A stretch of 64,000 nt of DNA. It comes from Ryuthela nishihirai (lineage: Eukaryota; Arthropoda; Arachnida; Araneae; Heptathelidae). A program made the translations under genes and the position numbers. How positions within the stretch are numbered: position 1 is the first letter of the stretch; every line of letters starts with the position of its first letter. This document shows positions 21,020 through 31,201 of the stretch, in pieces. The stretch lies in NCBI GenBank assembly GCA_038380435.1, contig JAWZYU010000126.1:558001-622000 (forward strand), written 5' to 3'. The notes under the pieces were generated by a model. The model did no database searches and was not told the DNA's origin. It saw only the letters and a list, made by a program, of their open reading frames with translations.

Positions 21020-21744
21020 ATTAAAAAGCAGTTGGAATATAAATTGATAATAACAGTATTCTAAAAGATCCTTTCATTTTTTGTCAAGTTTCAATTGCTT
21101 TAGAAGTTTCCAAATGAAGTTTACCGCTGGAATACTTTTGAATACTTTTGGCCGGACAATGTATAGAAGATGCAGCAGAGAAATATCGATCAGGATGGGA
21201 AGATGAAAAAAAAATACGAGTGATAGAACAGCGGAAAAAAATTTCCCGCTTTTAGGCGACGCTAAAAATAGGCGAGATATAATCCAAATAGTTCATCTCG
21301 CAATGTGGGAGGATGCAGAGAGAGAGAGGCGGTATGATGTCATTGGAAGCTGTCGAGGATGGAGATGATTTACTGGAGGAATAAAGAGATGGACATACCA
21401 GGGAGGTGATGATGATGGTGCAGTGTCGTTGGAAGAGGTTTAGGACTGATATAGAGTGGAAAAGGTGATACATCGAACTTAAAACACAATGAACGGAAAG
21501 TGTTCTTATGTTGTTTGCAATAAATTAATTCTCTGAATAAATAGTTCAATTAGTTTATTCTGGATTTTGTTTTTCAAACCTTATCAAATATTTCCAAGAG
21601 ATTGCGAAGGCCAGTGGTGGGGTAGAGACAAAATCTTCACATTCAGTTCTTTTCCTTTCAGTTTGGCGATTCAGTAATATTAAGATTAGCGAAACTGCGG
21701 AAGAGAATGATAGACCCGAAATCAAAGTTTTGGTAATGAGATTC
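21020..21744. other. Unrecognised DNA
   Basis: GAATACTTTT is locally duplicated near 21133. GA-rich from 21180 to 21450. Short minus-strand ORFs (21252-21473, 21555-21746) have no recognisable domain. Confidence 0.45.
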
Positions 21745-22686
21745 ATCCGAAGATAAGTCCTCTCACTACAATCCGAAGATAAGTCCTCTCACTACAATCC
21801 AAAGATAAGTCCTCTCACTACAATCCGAAGATAAGTCCTCTCACTACAATCCGAAGATAAGTCCTCTCACTACAATCCAAAGATAAGTCCTCTCCCTACA
21901 ATCCGAAGATAAGTCCTCTCACTACAATCCGAAGATAAGTCCTCTCACTACAATCCGAAGATAAGTCCTCTCCCTACAATCCGAAGATAAGTCCTCTCAC
22001 TACAATCCGAAGATAAGTCCTCTCCCTACAATCCGAAGATAAGTCCTCTCACTACAATCCGAAGATAAGTCCTCTCACTACAATCCGAAGATAAGTCCTC
22101 TCACTACAATCCGAAGATAAGTCCTCTCACTACAATCCGAAGATAAGTCCTCTCCCTACAATCCGAAGATAAGTCCTCTCACTACAATCCGAAGATAAGT
22201 CCTCTCACTACAATCCGAAGATAAGTCCTCTCACTACAATCCGAAGATAAGTCCTCTCACTACAATCCGAAGATAAGTCCTCTCACTACAATCCGAAGAT
22301 AAGTCCTCTCACTACAATCCGAAGATAAGTCCTCTCACTACAATCCGAAGATAAGTCCTCTCACTACAATCCGAAGATAAGTCCTCTCACTACAATCCGA
22401 AGATAAGTCCTCTCACTACAATCCGAAGATAAGTCCTCTCACTACAATCCGAAGATAAGTCCTCTCACTACAATCCGAAGATAAGTCCTCTCCCTACAAT
22501 CCGAAGATAAGTCCTCTCACTACAATCCGAAGATAAGTCCTCTCACTACAATCCAAAGATAAGTCCTCTCACTACAATCCGAAGATAAGTCCTCTCACTA
22601 CAATCCGAAGATAAGTCCTCTCACTACAATCCGAAGATAAGTCCTCTCACTACAATCCGAAGATAAGTCCTCTCACTACAATCCGA
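21745..22686. repeat. 26-bp satellite, about 36 units
   Basis: Head-to-tail repeats of a 26-bp unit made of ATCCGAAGATAAGTCC plus TCTCACTACA. Units are almost identical; the only common variants are TCCCTACA for TCACTACA and CCAAAG for CCGAAG. The array ends sharply at ATCCGATTGC. There are no spacers, so it is not a CRISPR array. Near identity suggests recent expansion. Confidence 0.97.
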
Positions 22687-22921
22687 TTGCTCTTACGATT
22701 CTATTTTCTGTTTGTATTTTATCTCGGTGATGCTTTATTGAAGAGACTGGCAACAGCTGATAACATCAGAAGCAACAGAATGTTGGGGGGAGGGGATTGC
22801 AAAAGGATAAAATCGCTTATTTAACATTTTTGTTTTATTTCAATGCTTTGCAACTAATGCGTCAGGTTCTGCACGGATAACTCAAGAGTGTGATCCCTGT
22901 TTCAGCCAATTGTGAATCAAG

Positions 22922-23587
22922 TACAGTCGCTCAAAAAAGTATCCGAACACTATGGTTGATCACAGAATTCAGAAAAAAATATCTGGCAAAAATGTTTTTA
23001 GAAATTAGTGATCTGGCAACTTCGTGTCGAAGTTGCCAGATCACTAATTTCTAAAAAATTAACTGCACACGCTCCAATTTGCTGTGAACGGTAACTGGAG
23101 CGTGTACAGTTGCTGTACTACAGCGTGTACAGTTGCTGTACACGCTCCAGATATTTTTCCTGAATTCTGCAATCACGTGACACGAAGGTTGCCAGAATCA
23201 CTAATTTCTAAAAAATCGTTGCCAGATATTTTTCCTGAATTCTGTAATCAACCATAGTGTTCGGACACTTTTTTGAGCGACTGTAGGTGGTCATATTATT
23301 TTGATACTAGATCGTGTGGGCTCACTCACGGAAATATTGAGCGTGTGCAGTTACCGTACACAGCAAACTGGAGCGTGTGCAGTAACTGCACACGCTCCAA
23401 TTTGGTGCGAACGGTAACTGGAGCGTGTACAGTTGCTGTACACGCTCCAGATATTTTTCCTGAATTCTGTAATCACGTCACACGAAGGTTGCCAGATCAC
23501 TAATTTCTAAAAAAAATCGTTGCCAGATATTTGTTTCCGAATTCTGTGATCAACCCTAGTGTTCGGATACTTTTTTGAGCGACTGTA
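22922..23587. mobile_element. Composite Tc1-type MITE, two modules
   Basis: Begins TA-CAGTCGCTCAAAAAAGTATC at 22922 and ends GAGCGACTGTA at 23587, with a shared internal boundary at about 23283 (CGACTGTAGGTGGTCA). The first module contains a repeated AGCGTGTACAGTTGCTGTAC segment near 23097-23150. The second has the AGGTGGTCATATTAT start and nested GCGTGTGCAGT and GCGTGTACAGT palindromes. Non-coding. Confidence 0.88.
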
Positions 23588-23942
23588 CCTTAAAAGCATT
23601 GCAGAATGAATGAGCATAATCACAGAGTGAACATTAAGCCATAAGCTAGGGTGCCCAGGGCGTACGAGAGATTCTGTCGTGGTCCGGTTGTAGGGGGAAC
23701 GACGCAGGTTTTTTATTTCGTCATGTGATGTTAGATTTTCTTTGAAGTGCGCCGAATGTGGTGATGAGCCAGATGACGAACGATTCATCCACTCTATAGC
23801 AGAGGACGATCAATTAGTCCCTTGATTACCTTCACCCTTATTTCGGTGAAATGACAGGTTCTTAGGTTGTTACACCCGTACCGACGTATGCCTCAGACTT
23901 GTTGCGCCAAGTGATGTACAGAAAAATGTCCAACAATTCACG
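23588..23942. other. Unrecognised DNA
   Basis: Mixed composition. A minus-strand ORF here (to 23788) begins inside the MITE and has no recognisable domain. Confidence 0.45.
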
Positions 23943-23954
23943 CACGAGATAGAG

Positions 23955-24363
23955 TTGGGTTGGGTTGTTTTACCTCTGAGCGGCACTTTTTTGCACACCA
24001 TGGGCTAAATGGCCAGGTAACATGGACCCCGAAGGCTCAGAGAATGTTGGGGGAGGGGACCCACTGGAACAGCTGTTGGCAGACAGATGGTAGCCTCCCG
24101 TCAAGGCCATCCAGCGTGTTCTTTAACGTGCACAGGGTATGGCTCTCCCGCACACGGGGCCACGAGCTAACATCCCATCCGACGGACGGCGGCCTTTCCA
24201 AGCCCATCGATGTCCCCTACTTCCAAGCCTATCGATGTCCCCTACGTGGGCAGGGCGGGGAATTTTGCGGAGATAAATCTCAACGCTGACCCAGCTGGGA
24301 CCCGAACCAGGGAACCACAGATTACGAGCCTGGCGCACTACCGACTGAGCCACCCCGGCCCCC
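23955..24363 (-). mobile_element. SINE-A with a small internal duplication
   Basis: Perfect 12-bp duplication CACGAGATAGAG at 23943-23954 and 24364-24375. Inside the body CCAAGCCCATCGATGTCCCC is followed by a near copy (CCAAGCCTATCGATGTCCCC, about 24217-24244), after which the CTGACCGT segment is missing. Confidence 0.97.
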
Positions 24364-24375
24364 CACGAGATAGAG

Positions 24376-24962
24376 AGGACACAGTTTATTCACACTTATA
24401 TACAATCACGTGCTGGCGATGCCCTCGACTCCATAGGCCTTTGCTGCTGCAAACAATTATGCAAAGAGGTGGACAACCGCACTTTGCAGACTATCGCTTT
24501 ACCCGACCTCAAACTCGGCGAAAGGATATCCAGCCTTTGCCTACAACGTGGTTCACACAGAATCCACTTCAGTTCCACAGAACTGTATTTGATTCACCAA
24601 GAATCTTGACTCTCAGATGGAATCGAACCCTCTATTTCAGGGTTTTATTTGAGTAAACACCCTTGACACGTGTTCAAACGTCCTTCCTCTTTGGCAGCGA
24701 CGCTCAAGACTGTTGTTTGACTCTCGCTGCCGTAGACTCCAGCGCCCGAACTCCCGCCCCAGGCTAGTTGTAAATGACCATAAAAGGGCTTTACTCGGCA
24801 CGTGCAGGCAGCCAGCTCAGACCCGAAAACAACATCTATGAGTCACATCCCCACAATAGCACTTCCAAAAACACACTTGATACATAAAAATATTTACAAC
24901 AACAAAAATACAATAAAATTGCAACAATAAATAAAAATAAACAAATTAGAGGGACATGACAG
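24376..24962. other. Unrecognised DNA, possibly a gene or retroelement 3' end
   Basis: A plus-strand ORF continues from the SINE to 24656 without a known domain. The AGTTTATTCAC at about 24384 would read as an AATAAA polyadenylation signal on the minus strand. 24880-24950 is A-rich. I cannot identify an element. Confidence 0.35.
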
Positions 24963-25143
24963 ATGCATACCCTGTGCACGTTAACGAACACGCTGGATGG
25001 ACTTGTCGGAGGTTTCCATCTGTCTCCTAACAGCTGTTCCAGTGGGTCCCCTTCTCCAACCTTCTCAGAGCTCTAGGGATTCTTGTGACCTGGTTATTTA
25101 GCCCATTGTAGGCAAAAAACCACCGCTCAGAGGTAAAGCAATT
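24963..25143 (+). mobile_element. Old SINE-A, 5' truncated
   Basis: Starts at CATACCCTGTGCACGTTAAC and runs through a diverged 3' module to GAGGTAAAGCAA. No head. Several substitutions relative to the clean copies. Confidence 0.85.
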
Positions 25144-25689
25144 GCCAAATGAATCCCAAAATTCTGCTTTTTATTTTAAAAATTCTGCGTTGCCATGGTG
25201 ACGACGAACAAAGCTAATTTTCTTTCTTTTTGAGTACATCGTTTCTATAATTATCCAATCAGATTAAAGTTTCTTGTCGGAAGTGCGACCTCGTTCTGAA
25301 AATGGATTCCTCACGAGGTACCTGGAAATTATTCCGTAATGGTGTCTCTGATGATAAGTGCGCAGAAGAAGCGATATTTTTTAGACTTCACTTCCCTCAT
25401 TCATTTATCATGCAAATTCAGATCTTGCATCAGCAAAAAAAAATCGTCGTATGCATTTTAAGTACCAACTTGAAACAGGAACGGCATTCTTGCCTCTGCA
25501 GATATTTGCGTATACACTGACATCTAGAGAAACACCGAAACCACGTCACCAAACTTCATAATTAATTAAACAGCAATAAATGGAAGGTAAATATTGGATA
25601 ATCCTGAGCAGAAGTCATCGCAGGCACCTGAACTCTTTGCTTCTATTGGCATCGTCAAATTCTACATTGGAGGAAGTCTTCCAGTGTAG

Positions 25690-26346
25690 ATGGCTTCGGC
25701 CTTTAGTGGTGTGGGAATGGGTCTTTGCCCCATGTCTGCGATTAGGAGGCTGTTTGATATTGTCGGCATTCCCTCTCTCAATAAACATAGTTTCTTCAAA
25801 CATCCTACTAACCATTTTCTCTCCATAGGTAGTTGGAATGTGAGGACTCTGCACAGAGCTTTTTCTCTTGATGTCCTCACACAAGAATTCCACCATTATA
25901 ATTTAGATATTCTCGGCTTGCAAGAGACCAGATGGACAGATAAAGGTCAGATTCTTAAAAATAATCTTAAATTTCTCTTTTCAGGGAGGGACGACAATAA
26001 GCATCACCAAAGCGTGGGTCTGCTTCTCAGCAGACACGCTAGTGATGCTCTTCTAGGATATGAGTGCATTAATGAAAGGTTTCTTACTGCAAAATTTCAG
26101 ACAAGCGTTAAAGACCTGAATGTTATCTTCTGTTATGCCACCACTGAGGATGCCAATGAGGATGTGAAGGATATATGTTATGAACGACTTCAGGATATTT
26201 TGAATTCTGTCAAGAAAGGAGATATTACCCTTGTTCTTGGTGACTTCAATGCCAAAGTTGGTACTGACTCTGACCTTTGGGGAGGAGTAATAGGCCCTTT
26301 TGGTATTGGTAGCTGCAATGGCAATGGGCACGTCTCCTACAGGTAA
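25690..26346 (+). CDS. RTE AP-endonuclease domain, separated by frameshift
   Basis: 219 codons. The endonuclease that nicks target DNA for target-primed reverse transcription. Residue positions: GSWNVRTL about 47, LQETRW about 77 (catalytic E), and VLGDFNAKVG about 183 (catalytic D and N). The C-terminal SDHYLV segment of the domain lies in the next ORF. Comparison with the second copy shows that the frame was lost by a one-base deletion just after the GSCNGNG segment (about 26326-26332), so RT and endonuclease, normally one polypeptide in RTE elements, are now in different frames. The start ATG at 25690 is the first in frame. Confidence 0.8.
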   Translation: MASAFSGVGMGLCPMSAIRRLFDIVGIPSLNKHSFFKHPTNHFLSIGSWNVRTLHRAFSLDVLTQEFHHYNLDILGLQETRWTDKGQILKNNLKFLFSGRDDNKHHQSVGLLLSRHASDALLGYECINERFLTAKFQTSVKDLNVIFCYATTEDANEDVKDICYERLQDILNSVKKGDITLVLGDFNAKVGTDSDLWGGVIGPFGIGSCNGNGHVSYR

Positions 26347-26441
26347 GTAAACTCAATGGTTTCAGAATAACTAACACATATTACAAACACCGCGACATAC
26401 ATAAATACACATGGGTTTCACCTGATGGGCTGCATAAGAAT

Positions 26442-28700
26442 ATGATTGATTATATATTAATTAACAGCAAATGGGCTAGTTCTGTTAGAAATACCAGGTC
26501 ATATAGGGGAGCTGAAATTGGATCTGACCATTACCTTGTTAAAAGTGTCTTACAACTTAAACTTAAAAAGTGTTGTGCTAGGGTTAAAAAATTTGCTTTT
26601 AATACTGAAGCTCTGAAAGACCCAGTTATAGCCAAAGCTTACCATGATAGGTTACTTAGTCATTATGACAGTCATGGTATGCTTACTACTGAAGTTGAGG
26701 AAGAATGGGATCATTTTAAACAGGCTTTTTTGGACACTAACAGTACTCTTTTAGGAAAAAAGGAGCAGAAGAGGCAGAATTATCTGAGTGATAAGGCACT
26801 TGAGCTTATTTCAGAAAGAAAGAACTGCAGGAATGTCCTTAATCAATACCCTACTAGTACTAATAGAAAGCATTACAGAGAGCTTAATAAACGTGTAAAA
26901 GATCAGTTAGCTGCTGATAAGAATCTTTGGCTTGATGGTTTGGCTGACAAAGCCGAGGAAGCAGTTAGACAGCACAACAGCACAGAGCTGTACCAGATAT
27001 TTAATGTTTTGTGTGGTAGAAAACGGACAGGTATACAGGGATTGAAGGATAAACAGGGTAAGGTTATAGAAGGTGAGGATTCTGTCATGGCTAGGTGGGC
27101 TGAGCATTTCAGTGATATTCTGAACAATGCGGTTAGTTCTATTCCCATTGTTTGCAATGATGATAGATGCATTGGTGGCTTTAATGTTGGCCCTATAACA
27201 CAATCTGAAGTTATTTTGGCTCTTTCTAAACTTAAACTTCATAAATCCCCAGGGGTAGATGAAATTACTACGGAAATGCTTAGAGCTGGAAATGTTTCGG
27301 TTACCACTTGGATGACTGAAATTCTGAATATCTTTTACGATAAAGGCATGGTTCCTAAGGATTTTACCAGAGCTATTGTTATCCCTATTTTCAAAAAAGG
27401 TGATCGCAGTTCTTGTGATAACTATAGGGGTATTAGCCTACTCTCTGTTCCAGGTAAAGTTCTTTCCATGATTGTGCTTAATAGAATTAAGAATCTGGTT
27501 GACAGTCAATTGCGTGATGAGCAATGTGGATTCAGAAGTGGTAGGGGATGTGTGGATCAGATATTTTCACTTAGACAGATTCTTGAGAAATGTTTAGAGT
27601 TTCAGAAACCTTTGGTTGCTAGCTTTGTTGATTTCAAAAAGGCTTTCGACTCTGTTGATCGTCATAATTTGTGGTTGATTGTGAAATCATATGGAATACC
27701 AGACAAGTTAGTTAACATAATGAAAGCTCTCTATAATAACACTGAGTCATGTGTGAGAGTTGGTATGGCTTGTAGCAATTGGTTTAGCATTACTTCTGGT
27801 GTTCGACAAGGGTGCATTTTGTCTCCTTTTCTCTTTAGTTTGGTTATTGATTATGTTATGCGAAATTCACTTCAAGGGAAAGATTTTGGCCTTAAATGGG
27901 CTGGAGATACGAAAATTTCTGATTTAGATTATGCTGATGATTTAGCCCTTTTGGCAAATTTTGTTGATGAGATGAACTCTTTCATTCGAGCTGTTGATGA
28001 GACTGGTAGTAGAGTAGGTTTGGTTAAAAACAGAGAGAAAACTAAAGTAATGAAAATTGGTCAGGCAGGCTGTGATTCAGTTAATCTGAATGGTTGCAGT
28101 CTTGAGCAGGTGTCACAGTTTAATTATCTTGGGAGCTATGTAACAGATAATGGTGATGTGCGGCATGAGATTAACAGACAAATAGGGATTGCTGCCGGGA
28201 CTTTTAAGAATCTATGGAGAGTGTGGAGAAATAGGCGTACACACCTAAAGACTAAAATTAGGCTGTATAATAGTTTGGTTCTTTCTAGGGTTAGTTATGG
28301 TAGTGAAACTTGGACACTTTGTAAACATGATAACAGGAAACTAGATGCTTTTGATTCCAGATGCTTACGTAGTATCTTGGGCATTAGGTGGTTCAACTTT
28401 GTAACTAATGATGAGGTTAGGCAAAGGAGTTTGCAACCTCCTTTAAGCAGCATATTGTGCAGAGAGAGACTCCGTTGGTTTGGCCATGTTGCCCGTATGA
28501 ATAATTATAGATTGGCGAATAGGGTTATGAACAGTGTGCCTAAAGGCCTCAGAAAGAAGGGGAGACCTAGGATGCGGTGGGCAGACAATGTCAAACAGGA
28601 CCTTGTTAGAATTGGTGTGCAGTGGCCAGATGCAGTATATGTAGCTCAGGATAGACGTGCTTGGAGAACTAAATTGCACCGTCTGGTTGGACCTCCGTAG
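26442..28700 (+). CDS. RTE reverse transcriptase
   Basis: 752 codons. The N-terminus holds the end of the endonuclease domain (GSDHYLVKSV about residue 28). The RT domain follows: NYRGISLLSVPGKVLSMIV, FVDFKKAFDSVD at about 395 (motif A with catalytic D), GVRQGCILSPFLF at about 453, and LDYADDLALLA at about 495 (catalytic YADD). The tail has WFGHVARM at about 679 and the GRPRMRWADNV segment typical of RTE proteins. All catalytic motifs are intact, so the RT itself may be functional if translated. The real start is likely upstream, in the frame of ORF1 before the frameshift; 26442 is simply the first ATG. Confidence 0.9.
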   Translation: MIDYILINSKWASSVRNTRSYRGAEIGSDHYLVKSVLQLKLKKCCARVKKFAFNTEALKDPVIAKAYHDRLLSHYDSHGMLTTEVEEEWDHFKQAFLDTNSTLLGKKEQKRQNYLSDKALELISERKNCRNVLNQYPTSTNRKHYRELNKRVKDQLAADKNLWLDGLADKAEEAVRQHNSTELYQIFNVLCGRKRTGIQGLKDKQGKVIEGEDSVMARWAEHFSDILNNAVSSIPIVCNDDRCIGGFNVGPITQSEVILALSKLKLHKSPGVDEITTEMLRAGNVSVTTWMTEILNIFYDKGMVPKDFTRAIVIPIFKKGDRSSCDNYRGISLLSVPGKVLSMIVLNRIKNLVDSQLRDEQCGFRSGRGCVDQIFSLRQILEKCLEFQKPLVASFVDFKKAFDSVDRHNLWLIVKSYGIPDKLVNIMKALYNNTESCVRVGMACSNWFSITSGVRQGCILSPFLFSLVIDYVMRNSLQGKDFGLKWAGDTKISDLDYADDLALLANFVDEMNSFIRAVDETGSRVGLVKNREKTKVMKIGQAGCDSVNLNGCSLEQVSQFNYLGSYVTDNGDVRHEINRQIGIAAGTFKNLWRVWRNRRTHLKTKIRLYNSLVLSRVSYGSETWTLCKHDNRKLDAFDSRCLRSILGIRWFNFVTNDEVRQRSLQPPLSSILCRERLRWFGHVARMNNYRLANRVMNSVPKGLRKKGRPRMRWADNVKQDLVRIGVQWPDAVYVAQDRRAWRTKLHRLVGPP

Positions 28701-28838
28701 CCCATGGCTGCTTGAGGATGATGATGATGATGATATATTGCTTTACATTGACTTCATTTGGGAGAATTGAAAAACAGAATTGGATTCCAAACATAAAATG
28801 AATTATTATTTCTTATATGGGATATAAATGAGTCCTTT

Positions 28839-29226
28839 GGGTTGGGGTTGTTTTACCTCTGAGCGGCACTTTTTTGCACACCATGGGCTAAATGGCTAGG
28901 TCACATGGACCCCGAAGGATCAGAGGAGGTTGGGGGAGGGGACCCACTGTAACAGCTGTTGGGAGACAGATGGTAGCCTCCCGTCAAGTCCATCCAGCGT
29001 GTTCTTTAACGTGCACAGGGTATGACTCTCCCGCACACGGGGCCACGGCTTAACGTCCCATCCGACGGACGGCGGCCTTTCCAAGCCCATCGGTGTCCCC
29101 TACTGACCGTGGGCAGGGCGGGGAATTTTGCGGAGATAAATCTCAACGCTGACCCAGCTGGGACTCGAACCTGGGAACTACAGATTACGAGCCTGGCGCG
29201 CTACCGACTGAGCCACCCCCGCCCCT
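28839..29226 (-). mobile_element. SINE-A, full length
   Basis: Complete on the minus strand; head at 29226, GGTTGGGG tail at 28839. Single module. It lies about 100 bp beyond the RTE tail. An A homopolymer follows the head (29227-29239). No clear target-site duplication. Confidence 0.95.
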
Positions 29227-29648
29227 AAAAAAAAAAAAATCTGCCGTGGTAGGAGATAACTTCATCTGGAAGATCATACGCTTCTTACTCTACAAAGAAA
29301 TGGTATCTGGAATCTTTTCTTGCACATGGGATGTTGAAAATACAGTGGGTCTTATCTAGTCCTGTATCGATTGTATGAAAGAAAAAGTTTGTTCGAGATT
29401 TAATTGCGAGTGCCCCATAGTGGTTCAATTTTGGAGTCTGTGGTAAGAACGTATCAGAATTTGTTTTGAAACCGTAACCAAGTTACAGAAATGGCGTTAC
29501 CTTTATCTACGAGAAGAGCGTAAAATATCGAAGACTTGATTTGAAAGTTGATTTCGGATTACATTGTGATCAACAATCAACAAACGGGATATTACCACTT
29601 CCTCTCCGTTTTGGAATAAAGGATGTTATCTTTTATTATGACGTTCTC
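29227..29648. other. Unrecognised DNA
   Basis: Nothing recognised apart from the A homopolymer at the left edge. Confidence 0.45.
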
Positions 29649-29876
29649 TACAGTCGCTCAAAAAAGTATCCGAACACTATGGTGGATTGCAGAATTCATA
29701 AAAAAAATATCTGGAAACGATTTTTTTTTAGAAATTAGTGATCTGGCAACCTTCTTGTCACGTGACACGAAGGTTGCCACATCACTAATTTCTAAAAAAA
29801 AAAAATCGTTGCCAGATATTTTTTATGAATTCTATAATCAGTCGTTAGTGTTCGGATACTTTTCTGAGCGACTGTA
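29649..29876. mobile_element. Complete palindromic Tc1-type MITE
   Basis: A simple 224-bp foldback: TA, CAGTCGCTCAAAAAAGTATC, left arm, centre GTCACGTGAC near 29757-29766, right arm, GAGCGACTG, TA. The arms are inverted copies over nearly their whole length, so a single strand can form one long hairpin. This is the basic module of the composite MITEs in the window. Confidence 0.93.
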
Positions 29877-29927
29877 CATTGATAGTTGAACCAAGGAAGG
29901 CAAGATGGGTTCTTCTGAGCAGTATTA

Positions 29928-30165
29928 TTTTTGCATATAATAGGTGAAATGGCCAGGTTACAACGACCCCAAGAGCTCAGGGAACGTTGGGGTAGGTAAT
30001 CCATTGTGTAACTGCTGGGAAACAGAAGACTTCTACCAATGCCTTGCAACGTGTTCCTTAACGTAAAGACGTTAACATACTCTTTAGCACACAGGGTCAC
30101 GGCTTAACATCCCATTTGACAGAAAGCAGCTTCACAAACGCCCATCGGTGTCCATTTTCTCCACT
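29928..30165 (-). mobile_element. Old SINE-A body
   Basis: Diverged minus-strand copy: AGGTGAAATGGCCAGGTTAC, GGGAACGTTGGGG, TTCCTTAACGTAAAG, GTCACGGCTTAACATCCCAT, CCCATCGGTGTCC. The tail and head are missing. A younger SINE-A inserted just beyond it. Confidence 0.85.
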
Positions 30166-30179
30166 AGCACAGAACTGGG

Positions 30180-30567
30180 TTGTTGGGTTGTTTTACCTCT
30201 TTGCGGCACTTTTTTGCACACTATGGGCTAAATGGCCAGGTCACATGGACCCCGAAGGCTCAGAGAAGGTTGGGGGAGGGGACCCACTGGAACAGCTGTT
30301 GGGAGACAAATGGTAGCCTCCCGTCAAGGCCATCCAGCGTGTTCTTTAACGTGCACAGGTTATGGCTCTCCCGCACAAGGAGACACGGCTTAACGTCCCA
30401 CCCGACGGACGGTGGCCTTTTCAAGCCCATCGGTGCCCCCTACTGACCGTGGGCAGGGGGGGGGGAAATTTGCGGAGATAAATCTCAACGCTGACCCAGC
30501 TGGGACTCGAACCTGGGAACTACAGATTACGAGCCTGACGCGCTACCGACTGAGCCACCCCCGCACC
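30180..30567 (-). mobile_element. SINE-A with target-site duplication
   Basis: Perfect 12-bp duplication CACAGAACTGGG at 30168-30179 and 30568-30579. Full length, single module, with a G run (GGGGGGGG) at about 30456-30465 in the GGGCGGGG segment. Confidence 0.96.
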
Positions 30568-30579
30568 CACAGAACTGGG

Positions 30580-31201
30580 ATTAGTGAGAAAATTCGAATG
30601 CAGGCGCATTGCCTTGTTTTCCGTTGCTTTACCTCTGAGTGGCATTTTTTTCCCACAATGAGCTAAATGGTTAAGTGAGAACTCTAATATGAGAACATCA
30701 GGCGTCATGTTGAGAACTTGGCTTGCTACCGACTAAACCAGTCCCCGGGAAGATGACGATTGCTACGATCGTTCAGGTTTCATCGCAATGCCAATAAAAT
30801 ACTTTCAAAAAAAAGTGCGCTTCAGAAAAGCCATCGTTTCCAATTCCTGTTCATTTAACAAAACAATCGCAACAGCAGAGACGATCTCACCGATTCCATT
30901 ACTGACGATTCTCTTCAGCGCCGTTGGCATGGTAACGGTTGTTTGCAAAAGATGCGAATCAGAAATAGAGAGACCCTTACGAAAGAAGTAAATAAATACT
31001 AGGTCATAAAGACATCTCATCATCTTAGGGCAAGGGACCTAAGATGATGAGATGTCTTTATAGGAAACCTGGAAACAATGTAGAGAAAAAAGCTGACTAC
31101 TCATCCGTCTGACACTTTGTTGATTCACATAATTTAAAATATATATATAAACTCTATTGAGAATTCTGACTTGTCCATCTATCTGCCCTACTGTTTTCCC
31201 T
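30580..31201. other. Mostly unrecognised DNA with a SINE-A scrap
   Basis: At 30620-30680 a minus-strand remnant of the SINE-A tail is visible (CTTTACCTCTGAGTGGCAT, CCCACAATGAGCTAAATGG). The rest is unrecognised, except the perfect hairpin at 31006-31061 and an AT microsatellite near 31140-31150. Confidence 0.5.
31006..31061. repeat. Perfect 24-bp inverted repeat
   Basis: Stem 31006-31029 (starting ATAAAGACATCTCATC) and its exact complement at 31038-31061, with an 8-nt loop GCAAGGGA. Too short for a typical animal pre-miRNA; it may be the remains of a tiny foldback element. Confidence 0.9.

Larger units (their letters stand above)
25600..28735 (+). mobile_element. RTE-type LINE, nearly intact
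   Basis: Contains an apurinic endonuclease ORF, a reverse transcriptase ORF, and a 3' end of GAT repeats (about 28716-28735), the short-repeat tail typical of RTE-clade elements. There is no poly-A tail. The 5' end is not defined; about 25600 is where distinctive sequence begins before the ORF1 start. Copy 2 at 50481-53007 is closely similar. Confidence 0.85.

Noticed and set aside
21745..22686. CRISPR array
   Set aside because: A pure 26-bp head-to-tail repeat without spacers, in eukaryotic DNA.
24376..24962. LTR retrotransposon end
   Set aside because: No paired terminal repeat, primer-binding site or polypurine tract could be found.
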